A program made the translations under genes and the position numbers. The notes below the pieces were generated by a model that was given only the letters and a program-made list of their open reading frames with translations, did no database searches and had not been told where the DNA came from. This document shows positions 46,496-57,226 of a stretch of 64,000 nt of DNA, in pieces (the stretch's first letter is position 1; every line of letters begins with the position of its first letter). The stretch is from JACKII01 sp965222315 (GTDB lineage Bacteria; Pseudomonadota; Alphaproteobacteria; Bin95), in NCBI GenBank assembly GCA_965222315.1, contig OZ244951.1, positions 744,001 to 808,000 of the forward strand, written 5' to 3'.

Positions 46496-49081
46496 CTAAA
46501 TAGCCGGGCGGGCTTCGCCTGGACCGGTGGAAACGCTCAAGCGATCCGGCAACACCAAGCCGTCTAACCAGGCGTCGATGCGCGGCGCCAGCGAGAGAAC
46601 ATGCGGCTGGCGCAGCATGCTCATATGGTCGCCGGCGTGCTCGATCGCATCGACATTGCCAGCCAGCCACCGCGTCAGTTCCCGGCGGGTTTCCACGGCG
46701 TCCCGGTTCTCGCGCGCCGATACGATCAGGATGCGCCCGGCGGCAACCCTTCCTGGGCGGAACCGCAGCAGGGCCAAGCGGTGCGCCTCGTCCAGATCGC
46801 GGGCCGCCGCCGCCTCCAGCCCTACCGCGTCGCCGACGCGCACCGATAACCGCCGCCACACGGCGGGGGCATCGCCCTGCTTTAACGGGCGGCCGATGGA
46901 GCGCAGATCGCGGAGCTTGTCATTCCAGGGCGCGATGGGGTCCAGCAGCACCAGATGCGACACCGTCCGCCCGGCCCGAACCAGCGCGTCGATCGTCGCC
47001 AGGGCAACCGCTGAGCCATAGCTGTATCCCATCAACCGGAACGCCCCCTCCGGCTGCCGCTGGATCATGGCGGCGGCGCAGTGGGCGGCAAGCGCCTCCA
47101 TCCGGTTATCGGGAGTCTCCACGCCGTCCATGCCCTTCGGATGCAGGCCATAGACCGTGCGGCTGCGGTGCATGGCGTGCAGCAATTCCACGTAGTCGGA
47201 GAGGTGGCCGCCGCGGACATGGGTGACGAACACCGGCGCGTCATGCTCGGCCACGCTACGGTCGCCTTCTTTCAGCATGACGGTCCCGCCAGAAAGCGCG
47301 CCGCCGCGTACCGCATCGATCCTGGCCCGCAGTGCCTGGATGCTCGCGCCCTGGAGGATGAGGCTCTCCATCGGCACCCGCACCCCGAGCTTCGCCTCAG
47401 TCTCGATCAGGACCGCCATGGCCTGCAATGAGTCGCCGCCCACATCGAAAAAATCCTCGTCGGTGGCGAAGTCGCCATGGCCCAGCACGTCGCGCCAGAT
47501 CGCGACCAGGGTGCGCTCAGTCTCGTCGGCGGGTTCTGCCCGCGCGATTCCGGCCAGCGCCGCCATTGGATCCGGCAGCTTTTGGCGGTGGATCTTGCCA
47601 TTGGCGGTCGTGGGCAGTTCGTCGTGCGCCAGGAACACACTCGGCACCATGTAGTTTGCCGCCCGCGCCGCCAGAAACGCGCGCAGCAAGCCGGGCGTCA
47701 GGGGTTCGCCTGTCTCGTCAGCCGCCGCCGGCACAAAGTGGCAGGCCAGCCGGCGGATGCCGTGCGGCCCGTCGAACGCCGCAACCGCCACCTTCGCCAC
47801 GCCGGGGTGTGCCAGCAGCATCTGCTCCACTTCCGACGGACGGACGTTATAGCCGCGGATCTTCACCTGCTCGTCCTTGCGCCCGACCGGGTGCAGCATG
47901 CCCCGATGGTCGCGGAAGACCATAAACCCGGTCCGGATCTGAAGCCGGCCGGAACCGTCAAACGCCGGCTCGAACACCTGGGCGGTGCGCTCCGGGTCGT
48001 TGTGGTAGGAGACGGGAGACTTGTCCCAGATCAGCACCATCTCGCCGGGCTCGCCGTCGGCGACCGGCCGGTCATGCTCATTCACGACGTAGAGGTCGCC
48101 GGCCGTGACGATCTCGCCAATGGGCACGGTATCGTAGTCGATTGGGTCGCCGCGCCGATGGGTGTATTCCGCAATGGTGGACGTTTCGGTGGAGGCGAAC
48201 CGGTTGATAATCACGGCGTCAGGGCCGAACCGCCGGTCGAATTGCTCGATATCGTCCCGTACCAAGAACTCGCCCGCCAGTTCGACCGTGCGAACCGCCG
48301 GAAACTGCCGGCTGCTTGCGGCCATCATCGCCCGGTACATGGCGACATAGGTTGCAAGCCGCGTCACCTGACGCTCCGCCAGCCACTCGCCCATCCTGGC
48401 GGGTCCGTGGCGGCGGAAATCGAAACACTCAATCTGCGCGCCGCTCGCCAGGGCGTAGCTTTCTTCCTCCGACCAGAATTGGTTGAAGATAGCGACCCGG
48501 TCGCCCAGCCCTAGATGGCCGCTGTCGCGGCGGGTCAGGTGCAGCGCGTCCATCTGCCCCCGCCTGCGCGGCACGCCCTTGGGCCGGCCGGTCGAGCCGG
48601 ACGTATACTGGATCGAATAAATGGCATCGGGGTTTTCCGGCGGGCTGGCAAAGGCCGGTTCGTCCGCGGCGGCATCCAGCGCTACCTCGACCGTCACGGG
48701 GGCAACGCCGATCTGCGTGGCCGCCTCGTTGGCATCGTCCGCCCCGCAAATCAAGTGCGCCATGCGTGAGTGGTCAACCAGGTCGTGCAACGCCGCCTCC
48801 GGTTGTTCCGGATCGAGGATGAACAGCGCCATGCCGGTCTTGGCGCAGGCGAGCATGGCGACGGAGCGCGCGATTCCGACCGCGCCATAGTACCCGACAA
48901 TGTCGTTGTCGCCCTGCCGGCGTTCCCACAGGCGCCAGGCGAGACGGTCGGCGGCCGCGTTGACGGCGCGATAGTTGTAGACCGCGCCCTCGTGCACCAC
49001 GGCGGCATCGCCGCCGCGCGTCGATACCAATGTTGCCCAGCGTTGCAGAAACCGTTCCATTCGCTCTCCGTCGAAGCTCAT
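46496..49081 (-). CDS. Single-module NRPS-like enzyme: adenylation, carrier, thioesterase
   Basis: 861 residues; a start at 49060 (MERFLQRW) with GGAGAG directly upstream is a good alternative. Adenylation domain (about 1-510): IQYTSGSTGRPKGVP (A3), NRFASTETS (A5), GRKDEQVKIRGYNV (A8), PTTANGKIHRQ (A10). Carrier domain (about 530-600): FFDVGGDSLQAMAV, Ser carries phosphopantetheine. Thioesterase (about 625-850): LMGYSYGSAVAL (Ser) and IEHAGDHMSML (His). No condensation domain. At the A4 position, where amino-acid-activating domains have FDxS, this reads IFNQFWSEEE, so the amine-binding Asp seems absent and a non-amino-acid substrate is likely (inference). Needs a PPTase encoded elsewhere. Confidence 0.88.
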   Translation of the reverse strand: MSFDGERMERFLQRWATLVSTRGGDAAVVHEGAVYNYRAVNAAADRLAWRLWERRQGDNDIVGYYGAVGIARSVAMLACAKTGMALFILDPEQPEAALHDLVDHSRMAHLICGADDANEAATQIGVAPVTVEVALDAAADEPAFASPPENPDAIYSIQYTSGSTGRPKGVPRRRGQMDALHLTRRDSGHLGLGDRVAIFNQFWSEEESYALASGAQIECFDFRRHGPARMGEWLAERQVTRLATYVAMYRAMMAASSRQFPAVRTVELAGEFLVRDDIEQFDRRFGPDAVIINRFASTETSTIAEYTHRRGDPIDYDTVPIGEIVTAGDLYVVNEHDRPVADGEPGEMVLIWDKSPVSYHNDPERTAQVFEPAFDGSGRLQIRTGFMVFRDHRGMLHPVGRKDEQVKIRGYNVRPSEVEQMLLAHPGVAKVAVAAFDGPHGIRRLACHFVPAAADETGEPLTPGLLRAFLAARAANYMVPSVFLAHDELPTTANGKIHRQKLPDPMAALAGIARAEPADETERTLVAIWRDVLGHGDFATDEDFFDVGGDSLQAMAVLIETEAKLGVRVPMESLILQGASIQALRARIDAVRGGALSGGTVMLKEGDRSVAEHDAPVFVTHVRGGHLSDYVELLHAMHRSRTVYGLHPKGMDGVETPDNRMEALAAHCAAAMIQRQPEGAFRLMGYSYGSAVALATIDALVRAGRTVSHLVLLDPIAPWNDKLRDLRSIGRPLKQGDAPAVWRRLSVRVGDAVGLEAAAARDLDEAHRLALLRFRPGRVAAGRILIVSARENRDAVETRRELTRWLAGNVDAIEHAGDHMSMLRQPHVLSLAPRIDAWLDGLVLPDRLSVSTGPGEARPAI

Positions 49082-49148
49082 TCAGGTGCGAAATACCCGC
49101 GTGAGACTTAAGGATAAATTGGACGCTCTGCCACCGAAACCGGACGCC

Positions 49149-49343
49149 TTATTGGCTTAATCCTGACTTTCCGGTAATTTGATATTTGAGAACCTCGATT
49201 TTCGCCTTCTTCGGGCAGTGGACGCCAATGCCCGTGACCTTAGTTTCTAATATCAAGCTGCCCGGCACGAGGCTGTCTACAACATCGACGGTCATTTCAC
49301 GTTCGGGAGGTGTTGGTATTGTGATTTCAGTTTGCTTGTGCAT
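49149..49343 (-). CDS. Hypothetical 64-residue protein
   Basis: MHKQTEITIPTPPEREMTVD continues through short beta-like stretches (SLILETKVTGIGVHCPKKAK) to KSGLSQ. No signal peptide, membrane segment or family recognised. No clear Shine-Dalgarno before the ATG. It lies 67 bp upstream of the NRPS-like gene in the same direction and could be its leader gene; coding status is uncertain. Confidence 0.4.
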   Translation of the reverse strand: MHKQTEITIPTPPEREMTVDVVDSLVPGSLILETKVTGIGVHCPKKAKIEVLKYQITGKSGLSQ

Positions 49344-49737
49344 TTAATATATCAATTCGAATATATTGTGGAAACGTTTAATATTGGTTTTTTCCGAAGA
49401 AATTCCTCAAAATGTCAGGGAAATGGCAGTTTATTCCGAATGCATAATAAAGAAGGGTATGTAGAACATCATAATACTGGTCCTCCAAGCGGCCGCCTTC
49501 ATCGGTGTCGGTGAGGCGGGCGCGCAGGCTGCCGCCGGTCTGGGCATCGACTTTTGCGGAAACGGCCTAGCCAGTCTCCCGCCTGAACCATTGCTGTAAG
49601 CCGGCTGCCGGTCGTCCGGATGCGCCAGACCCGCGCCACCGTCGCGCCGAGGCTTAAGCCGGTTGCGGTGGAGCTGGTGGGGGCCATATGAATGGGGGCA
49701 GGGAGGCTATAGCCTACTGCGCTTGGGGGCTGCAAGG
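49344..49737. other. Intergenic with decayed coding-like sequence
   Basis: AT-rich to about 49480, probably the promoter of the small ORF and NRPS-like gene. From 49480 to 49690 the minus strand has coding-like but frame-broken sequence (MAPTSSTATGLSLGATVARV in one frame, VSAKVDAQTGGSLRARLTD in another). I do not recognise it; a mobile-element origin is possible. Confidence 0.35.
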
Positions 49738-49843
49738 CATCTACAGCCGATCTACATTGCGTCTACATCTCATCTACATGACATAAACCCAGCATCTACA
49801 TTTTCGCCCTGGAATGTCGATAAATGTAGAGGAATGTAGATGT
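49738..49843. repeat. Array of CTACA motifs in near-helical phase
   Basis: Direct copies of CTACA start at 49741, 49752, 49763, 49774 and 49796: exactly 11 bp apart, with one position (49785) degenerate. The unit is CATCTACANNN. An inverted arm follows: TGTCG at 49815, TGTAG at 49825 and 49835, 10 bp apart. It lies in a non-coding gap 80 bp beyond the end of the aldolase gene. It looks like a cooperative protein-binding array or iterons; no replication or partition gene is near. Confidence 0.8.
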
Positions 49844-49878
49844 TTTGGTGGAAATTGATGATGTGTTAATAGGGTATG

Positions 49879-49913
49879 GCTGCGGAACCAGCCAGTGAGG
49901 CCGGTTCCGCAGC
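49879..49913 (-). terminator. Hairpin terminator of the aldolase operon
   Basis: Perfect 11-bp stem GCTGCGGAACC/GGTTCCGCAGC with a 13-nt loop, 9 bp after the aldolase stop on the minus strand. The downstream sequence is AT-rich but has no long T run. Confidence 0.6.
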
Positions 49914-49922
49914 TGGAGGCCG

Positions 49923-50711
49923 TCAGTAGGGGCTGCCGCTTTCTTTCTTCACGGCGCCCTTCATCTTGCCCAGTTCCTGCTGGCAGCCGATGGCCATCAT
50001 GCGGGCGTCGTTGGCGATGGTCGTGAGCAGGAAACCCTTCTCGATCATCTCCAATGCGAACTCCGCCGTGCCGCAATGCAGGCCGGCCGGCACGTTGTGC
50101 TTCTTCGCACCCGCCAGGATATCCATCATCTTGCCGTAGACGAACTCGTCAGTGGGGTCGAGCACCGGCTTGCGGCCATAGCTCAGCGCCAGGTCGCTAG
50201 GCCCAATATAGATACCGTCCAGGCCCGGCGTGCTCAAAATCTCGTCCAGGTTGTCGACTGCTTCCTGGGTCTCGATCATGGCGATCGCCAAAACATTCTC
50301 GTTGGCGTTCGGCTGGTAGTCGCTGCCAGCATAGATGACAGCGCGGATTGGCCCGTTTGAGCGTTGGCCGACCGGTGGGTATTTGCAGTAAGAGATGAAC
50401 GCTTCGCACTGGGCGCGGTTGTTGATCATCGGGGCGATGATGCCATAGGCGCCGGCATCCAGCAGCTTCATGATCGCCGCCGGATCGTTCCACGGCACGC
50501 GCGCGGTCGGGGTCTTGTCGGTGGTGGAGATCGCCTGAAGCATGGTGACCGCATCTGTGTAGTCCACCAGGCCGTGCTGGCAGTCGATGGTGATGGCGTC
50601 CCAGTCCTGATGCGCCATCAATTCGGCGGAAAAACTCGACGGGATGGCGCACCAGCCGTTCACCACGGCCTTGCCGGCCTTCCACGATTCCAGAATGTTG
50701 TTGGGGCGCAT
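49923..50711 (-). CDS. HpcH/HpaI-family aldolase
   Basis: 262 residues. Class II pyruvate-aldolase family: WDAITIDCQHGLVDYTDAV (catalytic His in DCQHG), TPTARVPWNDPAAIMKLLDA (Arg), GAYGIIAPMINNRAQCEAF, AIAMIETQEAVDN (metal Glu) and GLDGIYIGPSDLALSYG (metal Asp). These enzymes cleave or form 4-hydroxy-2-oxo acids. The ATG shares one base with the stop of the upstream dehydrogenase (TGATG), so the two are co-translated. The pair suggests conversion of a hydroxy- or keto-acid to pyruvate plus an aldehyde. Substrate not readable. Confidence 0.88.
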   Translation of the reverse strand: MRPNNILESWKAGKAVVNGWCAIPSSFSAELMAHQDWDAITIDCQHGLVDYTDAVTMLQAISTTDKTPTARVPWNDPAAIMKLLDAGAYGIIAPMINNRAQCEAFISYCKYPPVGQRSNGPIRAVIYAGSDYQPNANENVLAIAMIETQEAVDNLDEILSTPGLDGIYIGPSDLALSYGRKPVLDPTDEFVYGKMMDILAGAKKHNVPAGLHCGTAEFALEMIEKGFLLTTIANDARMMAIGCQQELGKMKGAVKKESGSPY

Positions 50712-51679
50712 CAGAGGATTTCCTTATTGATGACGTTGTCGGGATTGAGCTTTCCGTTGAAGCAGTCGACCACGTTCTGCGCGGCGGTCGCGCCCATCCG
50801 GAACATGCTCTCTTCGGTGTTACCCGCGGAGTGCGGGGACACGATGATGTTGTCGAGGGCGAACAGCGGATCTTCCGCCCGCGGCGGCTCGACCACAAAC
50901 GGGTCGATGCCGGCCCCGGCGATGACGTTGCGCTTCAGGCAGTCGACGAGGTCGGCCTCGTCAATGATGCCGCCGCGCGCGGTGTTGACCAGGAACGCGG
51001 TGGGCTTCATCGCCTCAATCTCCGCCTTGCCGATCATGCCGGTGGTGGCTTCGTCTTTCGGGCAGTTGACCGAAACGAAGTCCATATCGCCCAGCACCGC
51101 GCGGAAATCCTCCACGATGGTAGCGCCGGCGGTGGTGATCGAGTCCTGCACGACGTAGGGGTCGTAGACGTGCACATCCATCTGCATGGCGTTCAGCATC
51201 GGCACCAGACGGCGGCCGATACGGCCAAAGCCCAGCACCAGCACTTTCCGTCCTGCCAGATCATAGGCCGGGACTTCACGGCGGATGTCCCAGTTGCCCT
51301 TGCGCGTCTCCCGGTCGAACAGGAAGGCCCGCTTTGCCAGAGCCAACATGAAAAACAGGGAGTGTTCGGCCACCGTGATGGAGTTGGCGATACCGACCAC
51401 CGCCAGCGGGATGCCCGCCTTGGTCAATGCGGGCACGTTCACGGCGTCATAGCCGACACCGTGGCGCGCCACGATCTTCAACTTGTCGGCCTTTTCGATG
51501 ATGGCGGGCGTAAACGGCGCGACGCCTAATATGGCCGCGTCGTAATTGCCCACATGCTGCAGGATATTGGCCTCGGAGGTTTCAGTGAACTGGACAACCT
51601 CGATTTCCGGATGATGATCGAAAACGGAGGCGATGCCCGGCGTGAAGGGCATCTGTAGCATGACGCGGTAATCGGCCAT
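50711..51679 (-). CDS. D-2-hydroxyacid dehydrogenase (phosphoglycerate-dehydrogenase-like)
   Basis: 322 residues from ATG 51679 with GGGAG 6 nt upstream; the longer frame from 51742 has no ribosome site. NAD-binding VLVLGFGRIGRRLVPML (GxGxxG) with acidic VYDPYV, catalytic Arg in VNTARGGIIDEADL, Glu in AGAGIDPFVVEPP and His in NIIVSPHSAGNTEES. Full-length for the family but without the ACT domain of SerA. It oxidises a 2-hydroxyacid or reduces the 2-oxo acid, probably feeding the coupled HpaI-type aldolase. Confidence 0.88.
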   Translation of the reverse strand: MADYRVMLQMPFTPGIASVFDHHPEIEVVQFTETSEANILQHVGNYDAAILGVAPFTPAIIEKADKLKIVARHGVGYDAVNVPALTKAGIPLAVVGIANSITVAEHSLFFMLALAKRAFLFDRETRKGNWDIRREVPAYDLAGRKVLVLGFGRIGRRLVPMLNAMQMDVHVYDPYVVQDSITTAGATIVEDFRAVLGDMDFVSVNCPKDEATTGMIGKAEIEAMKPTAFLVNTARGGIIDEADLVDCLKRNVIAGAGIDPFVVEPPRAEDPLFALDNIIVSPHSAGNTEESMFRMGATAAQNVVDCFNGKLNPDNVINKEIL

Positions 51680-51808
51680 TGGCGGCTCCCGGCAGGTGTG
51701 TCTGCGAATAGTTCCTAAGTAGTAGATAGAGCATGGACGCAACGCTTCGGCAAGGTTGACCTTGCCGTTTGGTTTCCGACATGGGGAAAGACAGCGGAAA
51801 AGGAGAGT

Positions 51809-53212
<1,404 letters not shown>

Positions 53213-54492
53213 TCGGCTTGGGCCGTCCCGCAAAGCTCGCGATGAGGGAGGCCGCCGCACAGTATATTGCGCCGGTCAGTGCTATCGTTGCGACGTCCGC
53301 GCCGGCGTCGAAGCCCAGCCCCATCGCCGCCGGGGCGAGGCCGCTGGAGAACACGGTCAGTGCCGCGGTGAAGCTGCGGATCGCACCAAGGTGGCGCGTG
53401 CCATACAGTTCCGCCCAGAGCGAGCCCTGAATGACACCGCTAAAGCCGGTGCCCAATCCCATCAACGCCAGATAGACCGGAACAAGCCACTGTGCTTCCG
53501 CGAAGGCGAGGACGACAGACGAAAGGGCCAGCGGCGTCAGGAAGAACGGCACGATGCGCCTGGCGGTAAACCGGTCCACCAGCGAACCCGCCGCGAGCAG
53601 GGCCACGACCAGCGCCATGGCATAGGCTGTGTAGGATGCGGCCATCAGTTCGATCGGCCAGGATTTCGCCGATGCAATATGCACTTGATGAAAGACGTAC
53701 CCGGTCGACAGAAACGCGGGTGTCACCAGCACCGGCAGGCGCAGCCAGAAGCCGCGGTCGCACAGCACGTTCTTCACGCGGAACCCGTCGGCGCTTGCTT
53801 GCCCGTCGCCGCTACGCTTGGCGTGAACAGGGGCGGCGGCCCGGCCATGCACCAGCCACAGGATCAACGGCACTGTTGCCAGCACCAGCGCCGCCGTCAT
53901 CCACCAGGCTTCCCGCCACGACAGCAGGGCCAGCAATGCGACCACATAGGGCGGAGAGAGCGCCGCGCCTGCCGCCTGCCCGAGCGAGGCGACACTGACC
54001 GCCCGCCCACGCTGTGCCGAGAACGAGCGGGCCATGGTGGTCACGCTGATATGGACGGCCATGCCCTGGCCCATCAGGCGGAGGCCGTATATCGCCAGAG
54101 CAAGCGCGATGGGCCCCCAAACGATGCCCATGAAGGCCGCGACCGCCGCAAGCCCGCTCAGGGTCAGCAGAGCGGTTCTTCCGGCAGACCAGACATCGAT
54201 CAACCGGCCAAGCAGGATCAATGTTGCTGCGCTGGCGAGCGTGCCCGCCATATAGACCGTGCCGAACCCGCCGTGGCTCAAGCCAAACTCGGCCCTCAAC
54301 TCCCCCCCGAAGAGGGAGATGAAGTAGGTTTGGCCGGCGCTGGAAAGCAGGCAGAGACCGAAGCCGAAGGCGGCAAGCCGGGTGTTCGCCCGCAGAAAGG
54401 TGAAGAAGCCCATGATCTTTGTTTAGCGTCCGGACTACCTCCGCGATAGTAGGCTCGCCGCCGCGCAAGCAGCCGGCGGGGTCTGCACATGC

Positions 54493-54521
54493 AAAAGAGG
54501 CGGGCTCAATGAACCCGCCTC
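54493..54521 (-). terminator. Intrinsic terminator of the DUF4394 gene
   Basis: Perfect 8-bp GC stem GAGGCGGG/CCCGCCTC with a 9-nt loop (54497-54521). On the minus strand it is followed by TTTTGC. It lies 51 bp after the stop at 54572. Confidence 0.8.
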
Positions 54522-54571
54522 CCAGGCTTGCAATGCCTCTGCCGGCTGGACAAGGCCGGCAGCAATGGCCG

Positions 54572-55507
54572 CTACGATTGTTTCTGCCGCCGGCGCAGAA
54601 CAGCCAAGCCCGCAATCGCACCGCCCATCAGCAACACGCTGGGCGGAACCGGGACCGCGGACGTGTCGACCGAGTCGGGCGCCACCGCGAGGCCGTCCAG
54701 TACGCCAAAGTTCGTTCCGACCATCCCGATCAGGTTGGCATTCACCTTGCCGTTTGTATCGGCCATTAGGTCGATTCCATACAGGCCGGTGCCAGTGACG
54801 GTGGTCAACAGGGCAAAGGCGGTGTTGTCGCCTTCCGCGAAGGACAGGATGTCAAAGCCGCCGGTGTTGGTGAAATCCAGCGGAGATCCGCCCGAAATGA
54901 CCTCGCCGACGGTTGTCAGGGTCCCGGCATTGTTGGCAAGCGTCGCCAGGACATCCCATTCACCGTCCAGCACGAACTGCTGAGTGGATGATGCGTTGGG
55001 TACGGCGTTCGTGTAGGCATTGGCGAAGATTGAGGGGTTCTGCCCGGCATTCACGTCGCCGGCGCCATAGAACAGGTTCGTAAACCGGGCAATATTTGGC
55101 GGAGAATTGTTCGGAAAGAACACGAGATTGTCTTCGGCCGCGCTGACGATGCGGGCGGCGTCAATCTGGTTGTTAAAGTCAAACCCGGTCTCGGCGACGT
55201 TTGTTCCGTCGATGGTCGATGCGACGGGGCTGACATCGCCGTTCATCGGGTTCACCAGATAAACGGTGTTGTTGACGTTGCTGTAACCGTACAACTGCGT
55301 CGTCGTCGGCCGGTATGCGAGGGCATTCAGCGTCACCCCGTTGTTGATCGCTGTGCCACTGAGCGAGGCGGGGTTCGCCAGGTCGGACATGGTTACAACC
55401 GTGCGGCCGTTGTTGCCCAAACTGTACCCTACCGGTGCGGCGGAGGCCCCAGTTGTAATTCCGATGCCAATCGCCGTGCCGATTACGGCTTTCCATACGT
55501 TCATCAT
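54572..55507 (-). CDS. Exported DUF4394-like protein with VPxPxS C-terminal sorting tail
   Basis: 311 residues; GGAGAG lies before two ATGs (55507, 55504). Signal peptide VWKAVIGTAIGIGITTGASA. The middle matches the DUF4394 pattern: LNALAYRPTTTQLYGYSNVN, VYLVNPMNGDVSPVAS, AETGFDFNNQIDAARIVSA, NAYTNAVPNAS and YGIDLMADTNGKV, probably a beta-propeller. The tail is VPVPPSVLLMGGAIAGLAVL followed by RRRQKQS: motif, membrane segment, basic end, as in PEP-CTERM/VPLPA sorting signals. Probably processed by an exosortase-type enzyme and placed at the cell surface. Function unknown. Confidence 0.85.
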   Translation of the reverse strand: MMNVWKAVIGTAIGIGITTGASAAPVGYSLGNNGRTVVTMSDLANPASLSGTAINNGVTLNALAYRPTTTQLYGYSNVNNTVYLVNPMNGDVSPVASTIDGTNVAETGFDFNNQIDAARIVSAAEDNLVFFPNNSPPNIARFTNLFYGAGDVNAGQNPSIFANAYTNAVPNASSTQQFVLDGEWDVLATLANNAGTLTTVGEVISGGSPLDFTNTGGFDILSFAEGDNTAFALLTTVTGTGLYGIDLMADTNGKVNANLIGMVGTNFGVLDGLAVAPDSVDTSAVPVPPSVLLMGGAIAGLAVLRRRQKQS

Positions 55508-55916
55508 CTGCTCTCCGTGTAGACGTTGCGAGGTGCTTATTTGCCTAAGCCCTCATGCAAGATGAATGAAAATACACACCGGGCAAGAAGAATATTTTTT
55601 CTATGGTATGCAATTTTTTAATAGATTTGAACGTATGCCGCCAATTTTGGAAGTACACATGGGTATATTTATGTGTTTTGCTATTATTATACAAAAAATC
55701 AATAACAGTGAAAAATAATCTACTAGATACTGGTGTTTTTCGGACAGTTTATGAAAATTATCATGGTGCATATTGAACTTTCTGAGCGTGTATAGCCGCG
55801 GCCGGGGCCATTAATCTCAGACTTCGGCCGCGTGAGAATGCGGTCTAGCGGCCGATGGTGCAGGCGTATAGAAAACCGTCTAGACAACAACGAACCGGTT
55901 TTCTGGAGCCTGCCCC
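55508..55916. other. Intergenic, AT-rich, divergent promoter region
   Basis: 55560-55780 is strikingly AT-rich with T and A runs and no ORF. It separates the divergent DUF4394 and acyl-CoA dehydrogenase genes and should hold both promoters. The inverted repeat at 55870-55904 is listed separately. Confidence 0.5.
55870..55904 (+). promoter_or_regulatory. Inverted repeat abutting the acyl-CoA dehydrogenase ribosome site
   Basis: AGAAAACC (55870-55877) and GGTTTTCT (55897-55904) form an 8-bp inverted repeat with a 19-bp spacer; the spacer begins with the palindrome GTCTAGAC. GGAG, the Shine-Dalgarno, follows immediately. It could be an operator or a 5' RNA hairpin. Confidence 0.45.
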
Positions 55917-57176
55917 ATGGATTTCGCCTACTCCGACAAGGTCAAAACGCTGCAAGAGCAGCTCACCCAATTTATGGAACGGGAAATCGCGCCACGTGAT
56001 CGCGAATGGCATGAGTTGACGGAGGCCGGCACCTTCCCACCGCCGTTCTGTAAGGACATCAAGGCGAAGGCCAAGGAAGAAGGTCTTTGGAACATGTTCA
56101 TGCCGGGCCTGCCTGACGACGTGCCGGGCACCAAGTGCTCTAACCTGGAATACGCGCCGCTCGCCGAGATCATGGGCCGGATCTACTGGTCGCCGGAGAT
56201 GTTCAACTGCAACGCGCCTGACACCGGAAACATGGAAGTGTTCCACATGTTCGGCACGCCGGAGCAAAAGGAACGTTACCTGAAACCGCTGTTCAACGGG
56301 GAAATCCGCTCGGCCTTCTGCATGACAGAGCCGGAGGTCGCCTCGTCGGACGCGACGAACGTGCAAACCCGCATCGAGAAGGTCGGCAACGAATACGTCA
56401 TCAATGGACGGAAGTGGTTCATCACCAATGCCGCCCATCCCGAACTGGGCGTGATGATTGTCATGGGCAAGACCGACCCGAACGCGGAGGTGCACCGCCA
56501 GCAATCCCAGATCATCGTGCCGCCGGGGACGCCCGGAGTGAAGATTGTGCGCAACATTCCGGTGATGCATCACATTTCACCGGAAGGGCACTGCGAAGTG
56601 GTGTTCGACAATGTGCGCGTGCCTGCCACCAACCTGATCGCGGAAGAGGGCGACGGCTTCATGATCGCCCAGGCGCGGCTGGGCCCCGGCCGCATCCATC
56701 ATTGCATGCGCACCATCGGCCAGTGCGAGGTGGCGCTGAGCCTGATGATCGACCGTGGCCTGAACCGCAACACCTTCGGCAAGCGGACGATTGACCACGA
56801 CACCGTGCGGGAGCAGGTGGCGCTGAGCCGGATCGAGATCGATCAGGCGCGGCTGCTCTGCCTGCAGACGGCATGGCTGATCGACCAGCACGGCAACCGC
56901 GCCGCCCGCGATGCGGTGAGCGCGATCAAGGTGGTGGCCGCCCGCCTGCAGACGACGGTGACCAACCGGGCGATGCAGGTGTTCGGCGCCATGGGCCTGA
57001 CGCCCGACACGCCGATCAGCTACCTCTGGACCTGGGGCCGCGCGCTGCAATTCATCGACGGCCCGGACGAGGTGCACCTGCGCGGCATCGCCCGCAGCGT
57101 TGTGCGCACGCATGAAAAAGAAGGTATGCCGCCCGCGATGCCGCACAGCTTCAAGCAGAGCGCGGACCTGGGGTGA
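55917..57176 (+). CDS. Acyl-CoA dehydrogenase family protein
   Basis: 419 residues; the leader GGAGCCTGCCCCATG supplies the ribosome site. Acyl-CoA dehydrogenase fold: FCMTEPEVASSDATNVQTRI (FAD contact), GRKWFITNAAHPELGVMIVM, ARLGPGRIHHCMRTIGQCEV, NTFGKRTIDHDTVREQVAL and VFGAMGLTPDTPISYLWTWG. The usual catalytic Glu region reads WTWGRALQFIDGPDEVHLRG, with DGPDEVH as in ACAD10/11-like enzymes. Length (about 415-420) also fits that branch. It introduces a double bond into an acyl-CoA and passes electrons to ETF. Monocistronic by context. Confidence 0.92.
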   Translation: MDFAYSDKVKTLQEQLTQFMEREIAPRDREWHELTEAGTFPPPFCKDIKAKAKEEGLWNMFMPGLPDDVPGTKCSNLEYAPLAEIMGRIYWSPEMFNCNAPDTGNMEVFHMFGTPEQKERYLKPLFNGEIRSAFCMTEPEVASSDATNVQTRIEKVGNEYVINGRKWFITNAAHPELGVMIVMGKTDPNAEVHRQQSQIIVPPGTPGVKIVRNIPVMHHISPEGHCEVVFDNVRVPATNLIAEEGDGFMIAQARLGPGRIHHCMRTIGQCEVALSLMIDRGLNRNTFGKRTIDHDTVREQVALSRIEIDQARLLCLQTAWLIDQHGNRAARDAVSAIKVVAARLQTTVTNRAMQVFGAMGLTPDTPISYLWTWGRALQFIDGPDEVHLRGIARSVVRTHEKEGMPPAMPHSFKQSADLG

Positions 57177-57202
57177 TCCATTAGGCGTGGAAATGCCAGC
57201 CA

Positions 57203-57226
57203 GCCAACCCGGCTGGTTGGCGTTTT
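57203..57226 (+). terminator. Terminator after acyl-CoA dehydrogenase
   Basis: GCCAACC/GGTTGGC stem with a 5-nt loop (57203-57221), followed by GTTTTCC; 27 bp after the stop. Confidence 0.6.

Noticed and set aside
49738..49843. Possible plasmid replication origin (iterons)
   Set aside because: Spacing resembles iterons, but there is no rep, par or tra gene anywhere in the window; kept as a binding array of unknown role.
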